Source of the DNA: an uncultured Thalassolituus sp.
Lineage (GTDB): Bacteria > Pseudomonadota > Gammaproteobacteria > Pseudomonadales > Oceanobacteraceae
Length of the DNA stretch: 26,807 bases
Assembly (NCBI GenBank): GCA_913054055.1
Contig: CAJXIT010000006.1
Span: 1-26,807 of the forward strand
Reading direction: 5' to 3'
The notes beneath the pieces were generated by a model. It searched no databases. It was not told the origin of the DNA and saw only the letters and a program-made list of their open reading frames with translations. Position 1 is the stretch's first letter, and every line of letters begins with the position of its first letter. Shown here piece by piece: positions 15,293-23,503 of the stretch. The position numbers and the translations under genes are program-made.

Positions 15293-15418
15293 ATGAAAAA
15301 CGAAAAAAAGATAAACAAGGTAAAGATGAATCAAGCCAATCAAGTGGCGACGCAACAAGAGTGCAACTATCAGAATGATTACTACGGTGACCAAGTGTGC
15401 ATTAAAAAAGATCAATAG
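15293..15418 (+). CDS. Small ORF, 41 residues, hypothetical
   Basis: An ATG at 15293 is preceded by AGGTGA at good spacing and opens a 41-residue frame. The N-terminal half is lysine-rich (MKNEKKINKVKMNQ); the C-terminal half is polar with two cysteines (ECNYQNDYYGDQVCIKKDQ). There is no membrane segment or known domain. A second small ORF with its own ribosome binding site starts 10 bases after the stop. I recognise neither. The layout supports translation, but so short a frame could be chance. Confidence 0.4.
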   Translation: MKNEKKINKVKMNQANQVATQQECNYQNDYYGDQVCIKKDQ

Positions 15419-15428
15419 GGAGATTCAC

Positions 15429-15512
15429 ATGACACTACAAGCTTTCTTTTTATACTTTAGCGAACCCATGCAAGTGCATGGCCATTACCTGACATCACAC
15501 CAAAACTGCTAG
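15429..15512 (+). CDS. Small ORF, 27 residues, hypothetical
   Basis: The ATG at 15429 has GGGAGA six bases upstream and opens 27 residues: a hydrophobic N-terminal part (MTLQAFFLYFSEPM) and a His-rich tail ending HQNC. It follows the 41-residue ORF by 10 bases, as in a two-gene unit. It could also be a leader peptide. No homologue is recognised. Confidence 0.3.
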   Translation: MTLQAFFLYFSEPMQVHGHYLTSHQNC

Positions 15513-15549
15513 GGTGGTTACGTGATGTTTTCTATTCAATGTATCCATG

Positions 15550-15588
15550 AAAACAGTTGGACAATCACATTCAGCTGTTTTTCTTTTC
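15550..15588 (+). terminator. Weak terminator-like hairpin
   Basis: AAAACAG (15550-15556) can pair with CTGTTTT (15575-15581) across an 18-base loop, followed by a T-rich tail (TCTTTTC). It would end transcription of the small ORFs ahead of yfcH. The stem is short and A/T-rich. Confidence 0.3.
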
Positions 15589-15655
15589 TGTCAAAGAGAA
15601 CTGAACTCATATAACCCCCGTATAATCATTATTCATGTAACAGAATTGATTTTTT

Positions 15656-16552
15656 ATGAATATATTAATCAGTGGTATCACAGGTCTCATCGGCACAGCG
15701 CTTAAAGCGTCGTTAAAATCAGCTGGGCATAAGGTTTATACTCTTCACCGAGGTGTTCATTCAGGTTCGTTTTATTGGACCCCAGAAAAAAATCAGATCC
15801 ATTTAGATACAAGCATTCACCTTGATGCGGTAATTTGCCTCAATGGCGTCAATATTGGAGATAAAAGATGGAACGCTTCCCGTAAGCAAGCCATCTTAGA
15901 TAGCCGCGTTCAATGCACACAGCTATTAAGCCGCGCCCTGGCTGATCTACCCACCCCACCCGAGGTATTTATATCAGGCAGTGCCATTGGCTTTTATGGT
16001 GATACCCAGCATCACTGGAAAGACGAATCACATGGCCCGGGCGATAACTTTTTATCTGAAATTGTCACGAAGTGGGAAGCCGCGGCACAGCCCGCTGTTA
16101 ATCAAGGCATTCGAACCGTGTTTATTCGCAGTGGCGTGGTACTCAGCCCTAAAGGCGGTGCATTGCACAAAATGTTGCTGCCATTCAAACTGGGCCTTGG
16201 AGGGAAAGTAGGACACGGGCAACAGTTTATGAGCTGGATCAGCTTAGAGGACGAAGTACGTGCCATTCAGTTTTTGGTTGAAAACTCGCAGATTTCTGGG
16301 CCTGTCAATTTAACCGCACCCAACCCGGTTACTAATCTTCAATTAACCCAGTCCCTAGGCAAAGCCTTGTCTCGACCCACTGTGCTTCCCATGCCTGAGT
16401 TTATGGTAAAACTAATATTTGGCGAGATGGGGGAATTATTACTACTAGGATCGAACCGAATAAAAAGTAATGTGCTGCAAGCAAATGGCTTTCAGTTTAA
16501 CCATGTTGATATACAGTCAGCATTGAATGCCATGTTACACACCCCAAAGTAA
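15656..16552 (+). CDS. yfcH: YfcH-like SDR/epimerase family protein (TIGR01777)
   Basis: The 298-residue protein is an atypical short-chain dehydrogenase/epimerase with an N-terminal NAD(P)-binding motif GITGLIG (7-13). Further family marks are ICLNGVNIGDKRW, the SGSAIGFYGD block with the active-site Tyr, SRVQCTQLL and the C-terminal DUF1731-type segment (PMPEFMVKLIFGEMGELLL, SNRIKSNVLQANGFQF). The reaction is not known; E. coli YfcH is the reference. TATAAT at 15621-15626 is a possible -10, with no good -35. The gene appears monocistronic and convergent with the exonuclease gene. Confidence 0.92.
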   Translation: MNILISGITGLIGTALKASLKSAGHKVYTLHRGVHSGSFYWTPEKNQIHLDTSIHLDAVICLNGVNIGDKRWNASRKQAILDSRVQCTQLLSRALADLPTPPEVFISGSAIGFYGDTQHHWKDESHGPGDNFLSEIVTKWEAAAQPAVNQGIRTVFIRSGVVLSPKGGALHKMLLPFKLGLGGKVGHGQQFMSWISLEDEVRAIQFLVENSQISGPVNLTAPNPVTNLQLTQSLGKALSRPTVLPMPEFMVKLIFGEMGELLLLGSNRIKSNVLQANGFQFNHVDIQSALNAMLHTPK

Positions 16553-16574
16553 CACGGACTTTTCACAGGACACG

Positions 16575-16596
16575 AAAAAAGCAGCCTAAGCTGCTT
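16575..16596 (-). terminator. Intrinsic terminator of the exonuclease gene
   Basis: Stem AAGCAGC (16579-16585) with GCTGCTT (16590-16596), loop CTAA. Read on the minus strand it is followed by six T. It lies 32 bases after the minus-strand exonuclease stop. On the plus strand it may also slow read-through from yfcH. Confidence 0.8.
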
Positions 16597-16627
16597 AATT
16601 AAGTAAACCCTGTTTAAGACTAGGTTA

Positions 16628-17110
16628 TTAGGCTTTTACGTTTTTAAAGGTTTCTCGTAATACCTTTACATCATTTGCGGCACGATGAAGATCCAAGCCT
16701 AAGTGCTTTCCAGTTTCATCTTTTACATCGCTCCAGCGATTAAGCTGATCTTCATCTAATAATCGAGTAATGGCATCTAACCGAAAACGCTGAACAATTT
16801 CAGCTTCATCAAATAAGCGACCTAGCCATGAGCTATCAAAACTCCAAGCATCGCTATATAAGATTTGTCCGCTGCACAAATCGTTTAAAAAAATCGCCAC
16901 TTCGCGCACTGTCTTACCATGCTCTTGTAAATAATCACGACTGATGCCATGAATTTTTTCAGCGCTTTCATCCCAATGATCCCACCCATCGGCCGGTGTG
17001 ATTAACATCGCATGAATGGTGCCATCTTCTAACGCCACACCTACCTCAATGGGGTAGCTGCCACGGCCAAAGCCAGAAGCTTCTAAATCTATTATTGCTG
17101 GTATATGCAT
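16628..17110 (-). CDS. DEDDh 3'-5' exonuclease-like protein
   Basis: A 160-residue RNase H-fold protein of the DnaQ-like DEDDh class. Exo I is IIDLEASGFG (D8, E10), exo II contains FDSSWL (D92), and exo III is HRAANDV (H142, D147), giving the four metal ligands and the general base. EKIHGIS is the usual follow-up to exo I. Small stand-alone proteins of this kind are annotated as 3'-5' exonucleases; the substrate (DNA or RNA) is unknown. It lies 59 bases after the GspE-like gene on the same strand; a hairpin sits in the gap. Confidence 0.87.
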   Translation of the reverse strand: MHIPAIIDLEASGFGRGSYPIEVGVALEDGTIHAMLITPADGWDHWDESAEKIHGISRDYLQEHGKTVREVAIFLNDLCSGQILYSDAWSFDSSWLGRLFDEAEIVQRFRLDAITRLLDEDQLNRWSDVKDETGKHLGLDLHRAANDVKVLRETFKNVKA

Positions 17111-17122
17111 ACTTCTACCTTC

Positions 17123-17152
17123 TAAACGGGTTTTATACCCATAGCCCGTTTA
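17123..17152. promoter_or_regulatory. Inverted repeat between the GspE-like and exonuclease genes
   Basis: Perfect 8-bp arms TAAACGGG (17123-17130) and CCCGTTTA (17145-17152) with a 14-base loop. No T-tract follows on either strand, so an attenuator, processing site or operator is as likely as a terminator. Confidence 0.35.
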
Positions 17153-17169
17153 TAAAAATTCTTATGGTG

Positions 17170-18927
17170 TTAGCCTACTTCAGTAGGGGTCACTCTTAAT
17201 ACTTCTTCAATGGTGGTCAATCCCGCAGCCACTTTTTGCGCCCCGCTTAACCTTAAGCTGCGCATACCTTGTTTCATAGCACTGCGCCTTAAGGAACCAA
17301 CATCCGTTTGTTCTTGTACGTGTTCCGCCAATGTATCATTCATAACCATAAGTTCATAGAGTCCCGCACGTCCCATATAGCCTGTATTACGGCACTCTAG
17401 ACAACCCACTGGCTGATATGTGAACTCAGGGGCTTTTGCACTCCAAGGCTGTACTAAATCCTGCCACATTTGTGAATCGGTTGGGTGCTTCTGTTTACAG
17501 TGTGGGCATAAGGTTCGCACCAAGCGCTGCGCCATCACACCCACCAAAGAGCCTTTGATCAAATAATGGGGCACACCAATGTGCAATAAGCGCGCAATGG
17601 AACTGGGCGCATCATTAGTATGAAGTGTAGACAAAACTAAGTGGCCTGTAAGGGCCGCTTGCACCGCCATTTCGGCGGTTTCGGCATCGCGAATCTCACC
17701 CACCATAATGATGTCAGGGTCTTGTCGCATTAACGCGCGAATCCCCGATGAAAAATCCAAATCAATTTGCGTGTTTACCTGCATTTGATTAAACGCTGGC
17801 TCTACCATTTCAATGGGGTCTTCTACCGTGCACACGTTAACGTCTTCTGTGGCCAGTTGCTTAAGCGTGCTGTACAAGGTGGTGGTTTTACCCGAACCCG
17901 TTGGGCCCGTTACCAAAACGATGCCCGCGGTTTTGCGAGTCATGCGATCCCAGTTGGCTTGATCTTCTTTACTGAAACCTAACTCGTTAAAGTTACGCAG
18001 CAACACATCTGGATCAAAAATACGCATCACCAATTTTTCACCAAATGCGGTGGGCATGGTGCTTAAACGCAGTTCCACTTCATCCCCATTAGGGGTGCGC
18101 GTTTTAATTCGGCTGTCTTGCGGTTTGCGCTTTTCAGCAATATTCATGCGCCCCAAGCTTTTTATACGGCTGGTAACCGCATTCGATACCGACGCGGGAA
18201 ATTCATAAACCGGATGCAATACCCCATCAATACGAAAGCGCACTTTGGCAATGTCGCGGCGGGGCTCGATATGAATATCACTGGCGCGCTGTTCAAACGC
18301 ATATTGGAAAAGCCAATCCACAATATTAACAATGTGTTCATCGTTAGCATCGCTGTTGCCTTTTTTACCCAACTCAACCAAAGACTCTAAATTGCCACCC
18401 TGCTTTTTATGCAGTTCGGTTGCACCGCTTACAGAAGCAGCCAGAGAGAAAAATTCCACCTGATAGCGCTGAATATCGCTTGGTGTGGCCACCACCATCT
18501 TCACTTGGCGGCGGTTAATGTGTTCAATATCGGCAACCCAGCGCTGATCAAACGGCTCAGCCGTGGCGACAGTCACCGTATCGGCAGTGAGCTCAACGGG
18601 TAATAAACCATGACGTTTAGCAAAGGCAAACGACATGGTGGGCGTCACCTCACTGGCTTTCACTTTTAACGGGTCAACGGTGTACACAACCAGCTTGGCT
18701 TCGTCGGCCAGCAAGGTCATGATGAATTCTTCATCCAGCTTTATGGCTGGGTTATCGGCGCATTTAAAGGCATGACTGGCAATGGCTTGGGCAGGATGCT
18801 GCTGTCCATTTAAGCCAGCCTGATTAATATCTGCCAACTGCTCAGCATCCACATGGCCTAATTTTTTAAGCTGTTGGCATAACGCATTAAGCGAAATTTT
18901 TAAATCTGATACAGGGGCCATGGCCAT
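17170..18927 (-). CDS. GspE/PulE-type secretion ATPase, stand-alone
   Basis: The 585-residue hexameric traffic ATPase has an N-terminal MshEN-like region (about 60-160), then the GspE N2 domain (RASDIHIEPRR, about 214-224) and the ATPase core: Walker A GPTGSGKTT (341-349), Asp box VCTVEDPIE, Walker B-region MRQDPDIIMVGEIRD (about 400-414) and His box TGHLVLSTLHTND. A zinc tetracysteine motif is present (CPHC at 474-477, CLEC at 509-512), as in GspE/PilB. No other type II secretion or type IV pilus gene is nearby. From memory, Pseudomonas aeruginosa has a similar orphan 'secretion ATPase' near argE/argA. Its partner machinery is unknown. Confidence 0.92.
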   Translation of the reverse strand: MAMAPVSDLKISLNALCQQLKKLGHVDAEQLADINQAGLNGQQHPAQAIASHAFKCADNPAIKLDEEFIMTLLADEAKLVVYTVDPLKVKASEVTPTMSFAFAKRHGLLPVELTADTVTVATAEPFDQRWVADIEHINRRQVKMVVATPSDIQRYQVEFFSLAASVSGATELHKKQGGNLESLVELGKKGNSDANDEHIVNIVDWLFQYAFEQRASDIHIEPRRDIAKVRFRIDGVLHPVYEFPASVSNAVTSRIKSLGRMNIAEKRKPQDSRIKTRTPNGDEVELRLSTMPTAFGEKLVMRIFDPDVLLRNFNELGFSKEDQANWDRMTRKTAGIVLVTGPTGSGKTTTLYSTLKQLATEDVNVCTVEDPIEMVEPAFNQMQVNTQIDLDFSSGIRALMRQDPDIIMVGEIRDAETAEMAVQAALTGHLVLSTLHTNDAPSSIARLLHIGVPHYLIKGSLVGVMAQRLVRTLCPHCKQKHPTDSQMWQDLVQPWSAKAPEFTYQPVGCLECRNTGYMGRAGLYELMVMNDTLAEHVQEQTDVGSLRRSAMKQGMRSLRLSGAQKVAAGLTTIEEVLRVTPTEVG

Positions 18928-18995
18928 AATTAAAGAGTTTCCGATTACTTCATTTTGATTATTGTTATGCTGTGTGTGAGCTCGAACAAATTTAG

Positions 18996-20405
18996 CTAAA
19001 GCTGATCTTTTAATTGCTCGCGTACCGCCTGCAAGCGGCGTTGCTCAACCGTAATCCTACGGCTCCAGCTGGCTAATTTAGCACGACTATCCTCATCAGT
19101 GATAACACAAATTGCCATAGCGTCACTCATGCCCATTACCACCAAGTGCTGACGCACTAAATCATTGATCAACGAATAAGCATTATGTTCAAAACGTTTG
19201 TGAAAATAAGCCAGTGTTTGAACGGACTGCAGCTCGCTGAATACTTGCACAGGCATGTCTAACGAGCGCTGTTTTAGTTGCTCAAAATCTTGCCATAATT
19301 GCGCAGTCACCGGTTTTGATACCTGAGGATTTTGCCCTAAGGCTTCACCATGTTCATATAAAAATTGACCCAAGATCAGTAAAGATTGCCCTAAGCTATT
19401 TTGCCCCATCCAAGATTGAATGCTGTCGTTTAATGAACCGGTTAGATTTTGTAGCAAGCGCTGGCTTAACCCACGGCTATGGCTATGATCATCCACAAAT
19501 AAAGCCATTACCACACGAGCCGGGGCCAATAAATCCACCAACTGATGTTTTAACGACTGCCAACTTTCTAATACTAATTCCATGTCTTTTGATAACTGGC
19601 AGCCACTTTCATACACACTAGAGATGACAAATTCAGTGGCTTGCACATGTCGACTTAACACCAGTAACGACCACCAATCTTTTGTTTGTGAAAAGTGATC
19701 CCAGTGTCGATTAATACGAGTAAGTGCATCTTGAAGCAATACATTCACATCAATATCAGTATGCAATTGCCCACTAAAACTTGGGGCCGAATAAAAACTA
19801 ATATTGGCTTCTAAACCATAGCCGCGCTCCGCTTTATTAATATCACACGGCACTAATGGTAATTGCTGGGCTAATTCACGAGCAAACGCAAACAAATCCT
19901 GTGGCGTGCCATCTAATAGCTCTAATTCAATTTCACACAACGGAATCTGTTTATGTTGATTCAGAATCAGCCCTTGATCCAATACCAATTCAATTTTACT
20001 GTCGCCAAATTGTTTGATCCAAACATGGCGCTTAAAATCGGTTTTAAACAAAGGTTTAATAGCATTTTTTAAATCAGGATCAATCTTCAATTCTTCTGGA
20101 AATAATGACCAATCAATTTCCGCTTGATCAATGTCGTATTCCCATTCTCCACGCTGGTGCAACCCTGCAATGGCCTGACCTTTATTTTTTAGGGTTTGTT
20201 TATAACCGTGCTGGCTTTTACGAATTCTTAATGCCGCATGAGATTGATTAAGGGCCAAATCATCAGTATCAAAGTATTGGTTATCCAACATCAATGGATC
20301 ACCTTGATACTCACCTAACACCGCCCCATCTTGCTCAGCCATGGCCAGCATGTTTGATACTGCGTATTCAGGGAGAGAAAGCTTTAATTCAACTTCGTTT
20401 GCCAT
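18996..20405 (-). CDS. CYTH-CHAD protein, inorganic triphosphatase YgiF-like
   Basis: The 469-residue protein starts with a CYTH triphosphate tunnel domain (about 1-205). The ExExK motif is NEVELKL (E4, E6, K8), followed by YFDTDDLAL, ALRIR, KQTLK, RGEWEYD, ELVLD and EIELELLDG, all charged tunnel strands. A helical CHAD domain (about 225-465) follows, a module that binds polyphosphate in characterised cases. E. coli YgiF has the same layout and hydrolyses tripolyphosphate. It lies 68 bases upstream of the GspE-like gene on the same strand and is divergent from argE. The 251-base gap 20406-20656 has no convincing gene; I found no clear ArgR box in it. Confidence 0.9.
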   Translation of the reverse strand: MANEVELKLSLPEYAVSNMLAMAEQDGAVLGEYQGDPLMLDNQYFDTDDLALNQSHAALRIRKSQHGYKQTLKNKGQAIAGLHQRGEWEYDIDQAEIDWSLFPEELKIDPDLKNAIKPLFKTDFKRHVWIKQFGDSKIELVLDQGLILNQHKQIPLCEIELELLDGTPQDLFAFARELAQQLPLVPCDINKAERGYGLEANISFYSAPSFSGQLHTDIDVNVLLQDALTRINRHWDHFSQTKDWWSLLVLSRHVQATEFVISSVYESGCQLSKDMELVLESWQSLKHQLVDLLAPARVVMALFVDDHSHSRGLSQRLLQNLTGSLNDSIQSWMGQNSLGQSLLILGQFLYEHGEALGQNPQVSKPVTAQLWQDFEQLKQRSLDMPVQVFSELQSVQTLAYFHKRFEHNAYSLINDLVRQHLVVMGMSDAMAICVITDEDSRAKLASWSRRITVEQRRLQAVREQLKDQL

Positions 20406-20656
20406 GGGTGTTCTTAACTTTTTCTTAAATTCTTAGGCTGAATATTAGCAGAAATCCAGCCACCCCTCAGTAGACCAAAGACGAACATTGGATGATTTAC
20501 ACCACTATTTGCTATCTGCATCACTGATTCATGACACAAACCGTCTTACGGGCAGCCATTTCTCAATATTCAATGGGAAACACTCTTATTTACTGCCTAT
20601 TGGCTTTGAATCCATCATCAGTTTGATACACTCAAAACCATTGAGTGAATTTATAA

Positions 20657-21811
20657 ATGGACATCCCCTTGCTACCGGATATTAAGCAACAACTCAGCAC
20701 CCTTATTTCGCTACCCAGTATTTCCAGTACACTGGACGAATACGACCTAAGTAACGAAACCGTGATCAACCAACTGGCCACTTGGTGTGAAACCTTAGGC
20801 TTTAAAGTTGAAATTCAATGCGTGGATGCAGAACGCAAAAAATTTAACATGTTGGCCACCTTAGGCAGCGGCCCAGGCGGGCTGATTTTATCGGGCCATA
20901 CCGATACCGTGCCATGTAACCCTAGCCGTTGGAACAGCGACCCATTTACTCTCACCGACAAAGACAATAAATTTTACGGCCTTGGCAGCTGCGACATGAA
21001 AGGGTTTTTTCCTTTGTGTTTGGCCGCCATTCAAAAAGTCGATGCCAATAAACTCAAAGCACCGATTTTTATTTTGGCCACATCCGATGAAGAAACCAGC
21101 ATGGCCGGTGCCAGAGCCCTAGCCACATTAGGGCTACCCAAAGCCCGCGCCGCCATCATTGGCGAACCCACAGGGCTAAGACCCATTAACATGCACAAAG
21201 GCATTATGATGGAAGGAGTGAAAGTCACCGGACAAGCCGGCCACAGCTCTAACCCGGATCTGGGCAATAACGCCATGGAAGTGATGCACAAAGTCATGAG
21301 CGAATTAATGGCTTACCGCAGCGAACTTCAACAACAACATAAACATACGGCGTTCAGCGTGCCCACCCCCACCATGAATTTAGGCTGCATCCATGGGGGC
21401 GATAACCCCAACCGCATTTGCGGACAATGTGAATTGCATTACGACCTGAGATTCATCCCCGGCATGGACATGCATACCCTGCGTAAAAACATCAATGAGC
21501 GCTTACAAAAAATCGCCAAAGACACCCAAAGCACAATACAAAGCTATCAATTATTTGATGGCATTAATGCGTTTTCCAATGAAGAAAACAGTGAACTGGT
21601 CAAGCTGACTGAAAAACTATCCGGCTATGGACCAGAAGCCGTAGCCTTTGCCACCGAAGCGCCGTTTTTAGCGCAACATAATATTGATACCGTGGTCATG
21701 GGAGCAGGCTCAATCGACCAAGCCCATCAGCCAGATGAATTTATGGCCCACGATCAGATCAAACCCATGGTAGGTTACATAGAAGGCTTTATTAAACATT
21801 ATTGTTTGTGA
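20657..21811 (+). CDS. argE: Acetylornithine deacetylase ArgE
   Basis: This 384-residue cytoplasmic M20 zinc enzyme removes acetate from N-acetylornithine in the linear arginine pathway. Metal and catalytic residues: SGHTDT (H81, D83), GSCDMKG (D113), DEE (E145, E146), GEPT (E170) and AHQPDE (H357). The phrase RPINMHKGIMM and the GxAGHSS dimerisation-domain motif are ArgE-specific. The last 54 bases of the gene, with the following 25 bases, are duplicated in tandem downstream. argA follows 295 bases later on the same strand. The protein is full length, so the duplication has not damaged it. Confidence 0.95.
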   Translation: MDIPLLPDIKQQLSTLISLPSISSTLDEYDLSNETVINQLATWCETLGFKVEIQCVDAERKKFNMLATLGSGPGGLILSGHTDTVPCNPSRWNSDPFTLTDKDNKFYGLGSCDMKGFFPLCLAAIQKVDANKLKAPIFILATSDEETSMAGARALATLGLPKARAAIIGEPTGLRPINMHKGIMMEGVKVTGQAGHSSNPDLGNNAMEVMHKVMSELMAYRSELQQQHKHTAFSVPTPTMNLGCIHGGDNPNRICGQCELHYDLRFIPGMDMHTLRKNINERLQKIAKDTQSTIQSYQLFDGINAFSNEENSELVKLTEKLSGYGPEAVAFATEAPFLAQHNIDTVVMGAGSIDQAHQPDEFMAHDQIKPMVGYIEGFIKHYCL

Positions 21812-21927
21812 GTTTATGGCGCTCTCATTGGGCCAAATCAACCCCATGATAGGTTACATAAAAGGCTTTATTAAACATTATTGTTTGTGAGTTTATGGCG
21901 CTCTCATTGAGCCAAGTTAAACCCATC
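21758..21927. repeat. 79-bp tandem duplication covering the argE 3' end
   Basis: Unit 1 (21758-21836) holds the last 17 argE codons, the stop and 25 following bases. Unit 2 (21837-21915) repeats it with about five or six differences. A third partial start (21916-21927) follows. The period is 79 bp, not a multiple of three, and copy 2 lies after the stop, so it is not translated as part of ArgE. Differences between the copies show that it is not a very recent event. Confidence 0.9.
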
Positions 21928-21956
21928 AAAGATCAACCTATTTATTCGTGAATAAT

Positions 21957-22018
21957 GGTTGCCTGCAAGCAGCCTCCTACCACTCGCATCTGATAGGAGG
22001 CTGCTTGCAGGCGACAAC
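21957..22018. repeat. REP-like palindromic hairpin between argE and argA
   Basis: Perfect 19-bp arms, GCCTGCAAGCAGCCTCCTA (21961-21979) and its complement (21994-22012), enclose 14 bases. A further GTTG/CAAC pair lies outside, across a 3-base bulge. Composition and the GCCTGCAAGCAG core resemble Pseudomonas-type REP elements. There is no T-tract. It could stabilise the argE message or reduce read-through into argA. No second copy was found in the window. Confidence 0.75.
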
Positions 22019-22106
22019 ACAACCCATAAATAAAAACAAACAATTTCCAGAAACATACAAAACAGATTAAACTCATCAACAAGCAACCTTAATTAGATAA
22101 AACACA

Positions 22107-23414
22107 GTGACTAATCAAGCATCCCAATATGTGAGCTGGTTCAGACAATGCTCGCCTTACATCAATGCCCACAGAGGAAAAACCTTTGTGATCATGATGG
22201 GCGGTGAAACCCTGGCTCACGATCATTTCCAAAACATCGTACATGACATCGCGCTGCTAAATAGCCTGGGTGTGCGTTTGGTATTGGTACACGGTGCGCG
22301 CCCACAAATTGATGAACTGTGTCAGCAAAAAAACATTCAAGCCAAGTTCCATAACAACAAACGCATCACGGACGAACCCATGTTGGTCACCGTACAGCAA
22401 GCGGTTGGGCAACTAAGATCCCAAATCGAAGCATTACTGAGCACAGGCACCAGTAACAGCCCCATGCACGGCGCTGACATTCGCGTGGTGGGCGGCAACT
22501 TTGTCATGGCTAAACCGCTAGGGGTATTAGACGGTGTAGACTTTGCCCACACAGGCGAAGTGAGAAAAATAGATGGCAAAGCCATTAATCGGGTATTGGA
22601 TAACAACGCCATCGTATTAATGAATTGTCTGGGCTACAGCAAAAACGGTGAAACCTTTAACCTACCAGTAGAAGATGTGGCCACACAAACCGCCATCAGC
22701 TTACAAGCCGACAAACTGATTATGTTTGGTGAAAATAACTGCCTGCACCATGAAAACGGCAATCTGATTAAAGACATCATCACCAGCGAAATTTTAAATT
22801 TAGTGTCAAGCAAGCTAAGCCAAGAACAAAGCACCCAGTTACTATCCGCCAAACACGCGGTAGAAAATGGCGTGGCCCGTTGCCAACTGATTCAACACAG
22901 TCAAGACGGCGCACTGCTAACCGAATTGTTCACCCTAGATGGCAGCGGTACCCTAATCAGCCAAAACCACCAAGAACAATTGCGCAGCGCCAAAATGGAA
23001 GACGTGGTGGGCATATTAGAATTGCTGGCCCCGTTAGAAGACAAAGGCATACTGGTTCGCCGTGGCCGTGAAGTACTAGAAAACGAAATCAATCGCTTTA
23101 GAGTACTGGTAAAAGACGACATGGTATTAGGTTGCGCCGCACTGTACCCATTTGACAACCAAATGGCTGAACTGGCCTGTGTTGCCGTGCACCGCGATTA
23201 CCGTGGCGGCGACCGTGGCGACAGACTGCTAAGCACATTAGAAACCGAAGCCAAAAACCAAGGCATTAATAAACTGTTTGTACTCACCACACAAACCGCC
23301 TTATGGTTTGAAGAACGCGGTTTTAAAGTGGGCACAGTTGAAGAACTGCCAGCAGAGAAAAAATCCCTGTATAACTTGCAGAGAAACAGCAAGGTGTTTG
23401 TTAAGGGGCTTTGA
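22107..23414 (+). CDS. argA: N-acetylglutamate synthase ArgA
   Basis: The 435-residue enzyme makes N-acetylglutamate from acetyl-CoA and glutamate, the first arginine step. Residues about 1-285 are an amino-acid-kinase-like domain (FVIMMGGETLAHD, VLVHGARPQID, ITDEPML, VDFAHTGEVRKID) that binds the arginine inhibitor in known ArgA. Residues about 290-435 are a GNAT domain: ELACVAVHRDYRGGDRGDRL holds the acetyl-CoA loop, and WFEERGFK follows. The start is GTG at 22107 with no strong ribosome binding site. Together with argE it marks an arginine cluster, probably with separate promoters given the repeat-filled gap. Confidence 0.95.
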   Translation: MTNQASQYVSWFRQCSPYINAHRGKTFVIMMGGETLAHDHFQNIVHDIALLNSLGVRLVLVHGARPQIDELCQQKNIQAKFHNNKRITDEPMLVTVQQAVGQLRSQIEALLSTGTSNSPMHGADIRVVGGNFVMAKPLGVLDGVDFAHTGEVRKIDGKAINRVLDNNAIVLMNCLGYSKNGETFNLPVEDVATQTAISLQADKLIMFGENNCLHHENGNLIKDIITSEILNLVSSKLSQEQSTQLLSAKHAVENGVARCQLIQHSQDGALLTELFTLDGSGTLISQNHQEQLRSAKMEDVVGILELLAPLEDKGILVRRGREVLENEINRFRVLVKDDMVLGCAALYPFDNQMAELACVAVHRDYRGGDRGDRLLSTLETEAKNQGINKLFVLTTQTALWFEERGFKVGTVEELPAEKKSLYNLQRNSKVFVKGL

Positions 23415-23419
23415 TTTCT

Positions 23420-23450
23420 TTAGGCTGATATTTAAACATCAGCCTAATTC
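23420..23450 (+). terminator. Terminator-like hairpin after argA
   Basis: Perfect 10-bp arms TTAGGCTGAT (23420-23429) and ATCAGCCTAA (23438-23447) with an 8-base loop, beginning 5 bases after the argA stop. The T-tract after it is poor (TTCTGC), so efficiency is uncertain. Confidence 0.65.
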
Positions 23451-23503
23451 TGCACCTTCCCTGGTATTTATAAATCCATATCTCATGTAAAACTCATAAA
23501 TTT

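Noticed and set aside
19020..19040. GCCTGCAAGC-like sequence as a second REP copy
   Set aside because: It lies in the CYTH-CHAD coding sequence, matches only about 11 bases and forms no long hairpin.
20620..20656. Possible ArgR box (TGAATTTATAAAT) before argE
   Set aside because: Only the left half fits the ARG box; the right half does not give ATTCA.
20488..20685. 65-codon plus-strand ORF ahead of argE
   Set aside because: It overlaps the argE start in another frame, has no ribosome binding site and resembles nothing known.
21904..22086. 60-codon minus-strand ORF across the REP-like hairpin
   Set aside because: It merely reads through the inverted repeat and the A/T-rich gap, with no ribosome binding site or recognisable domain.
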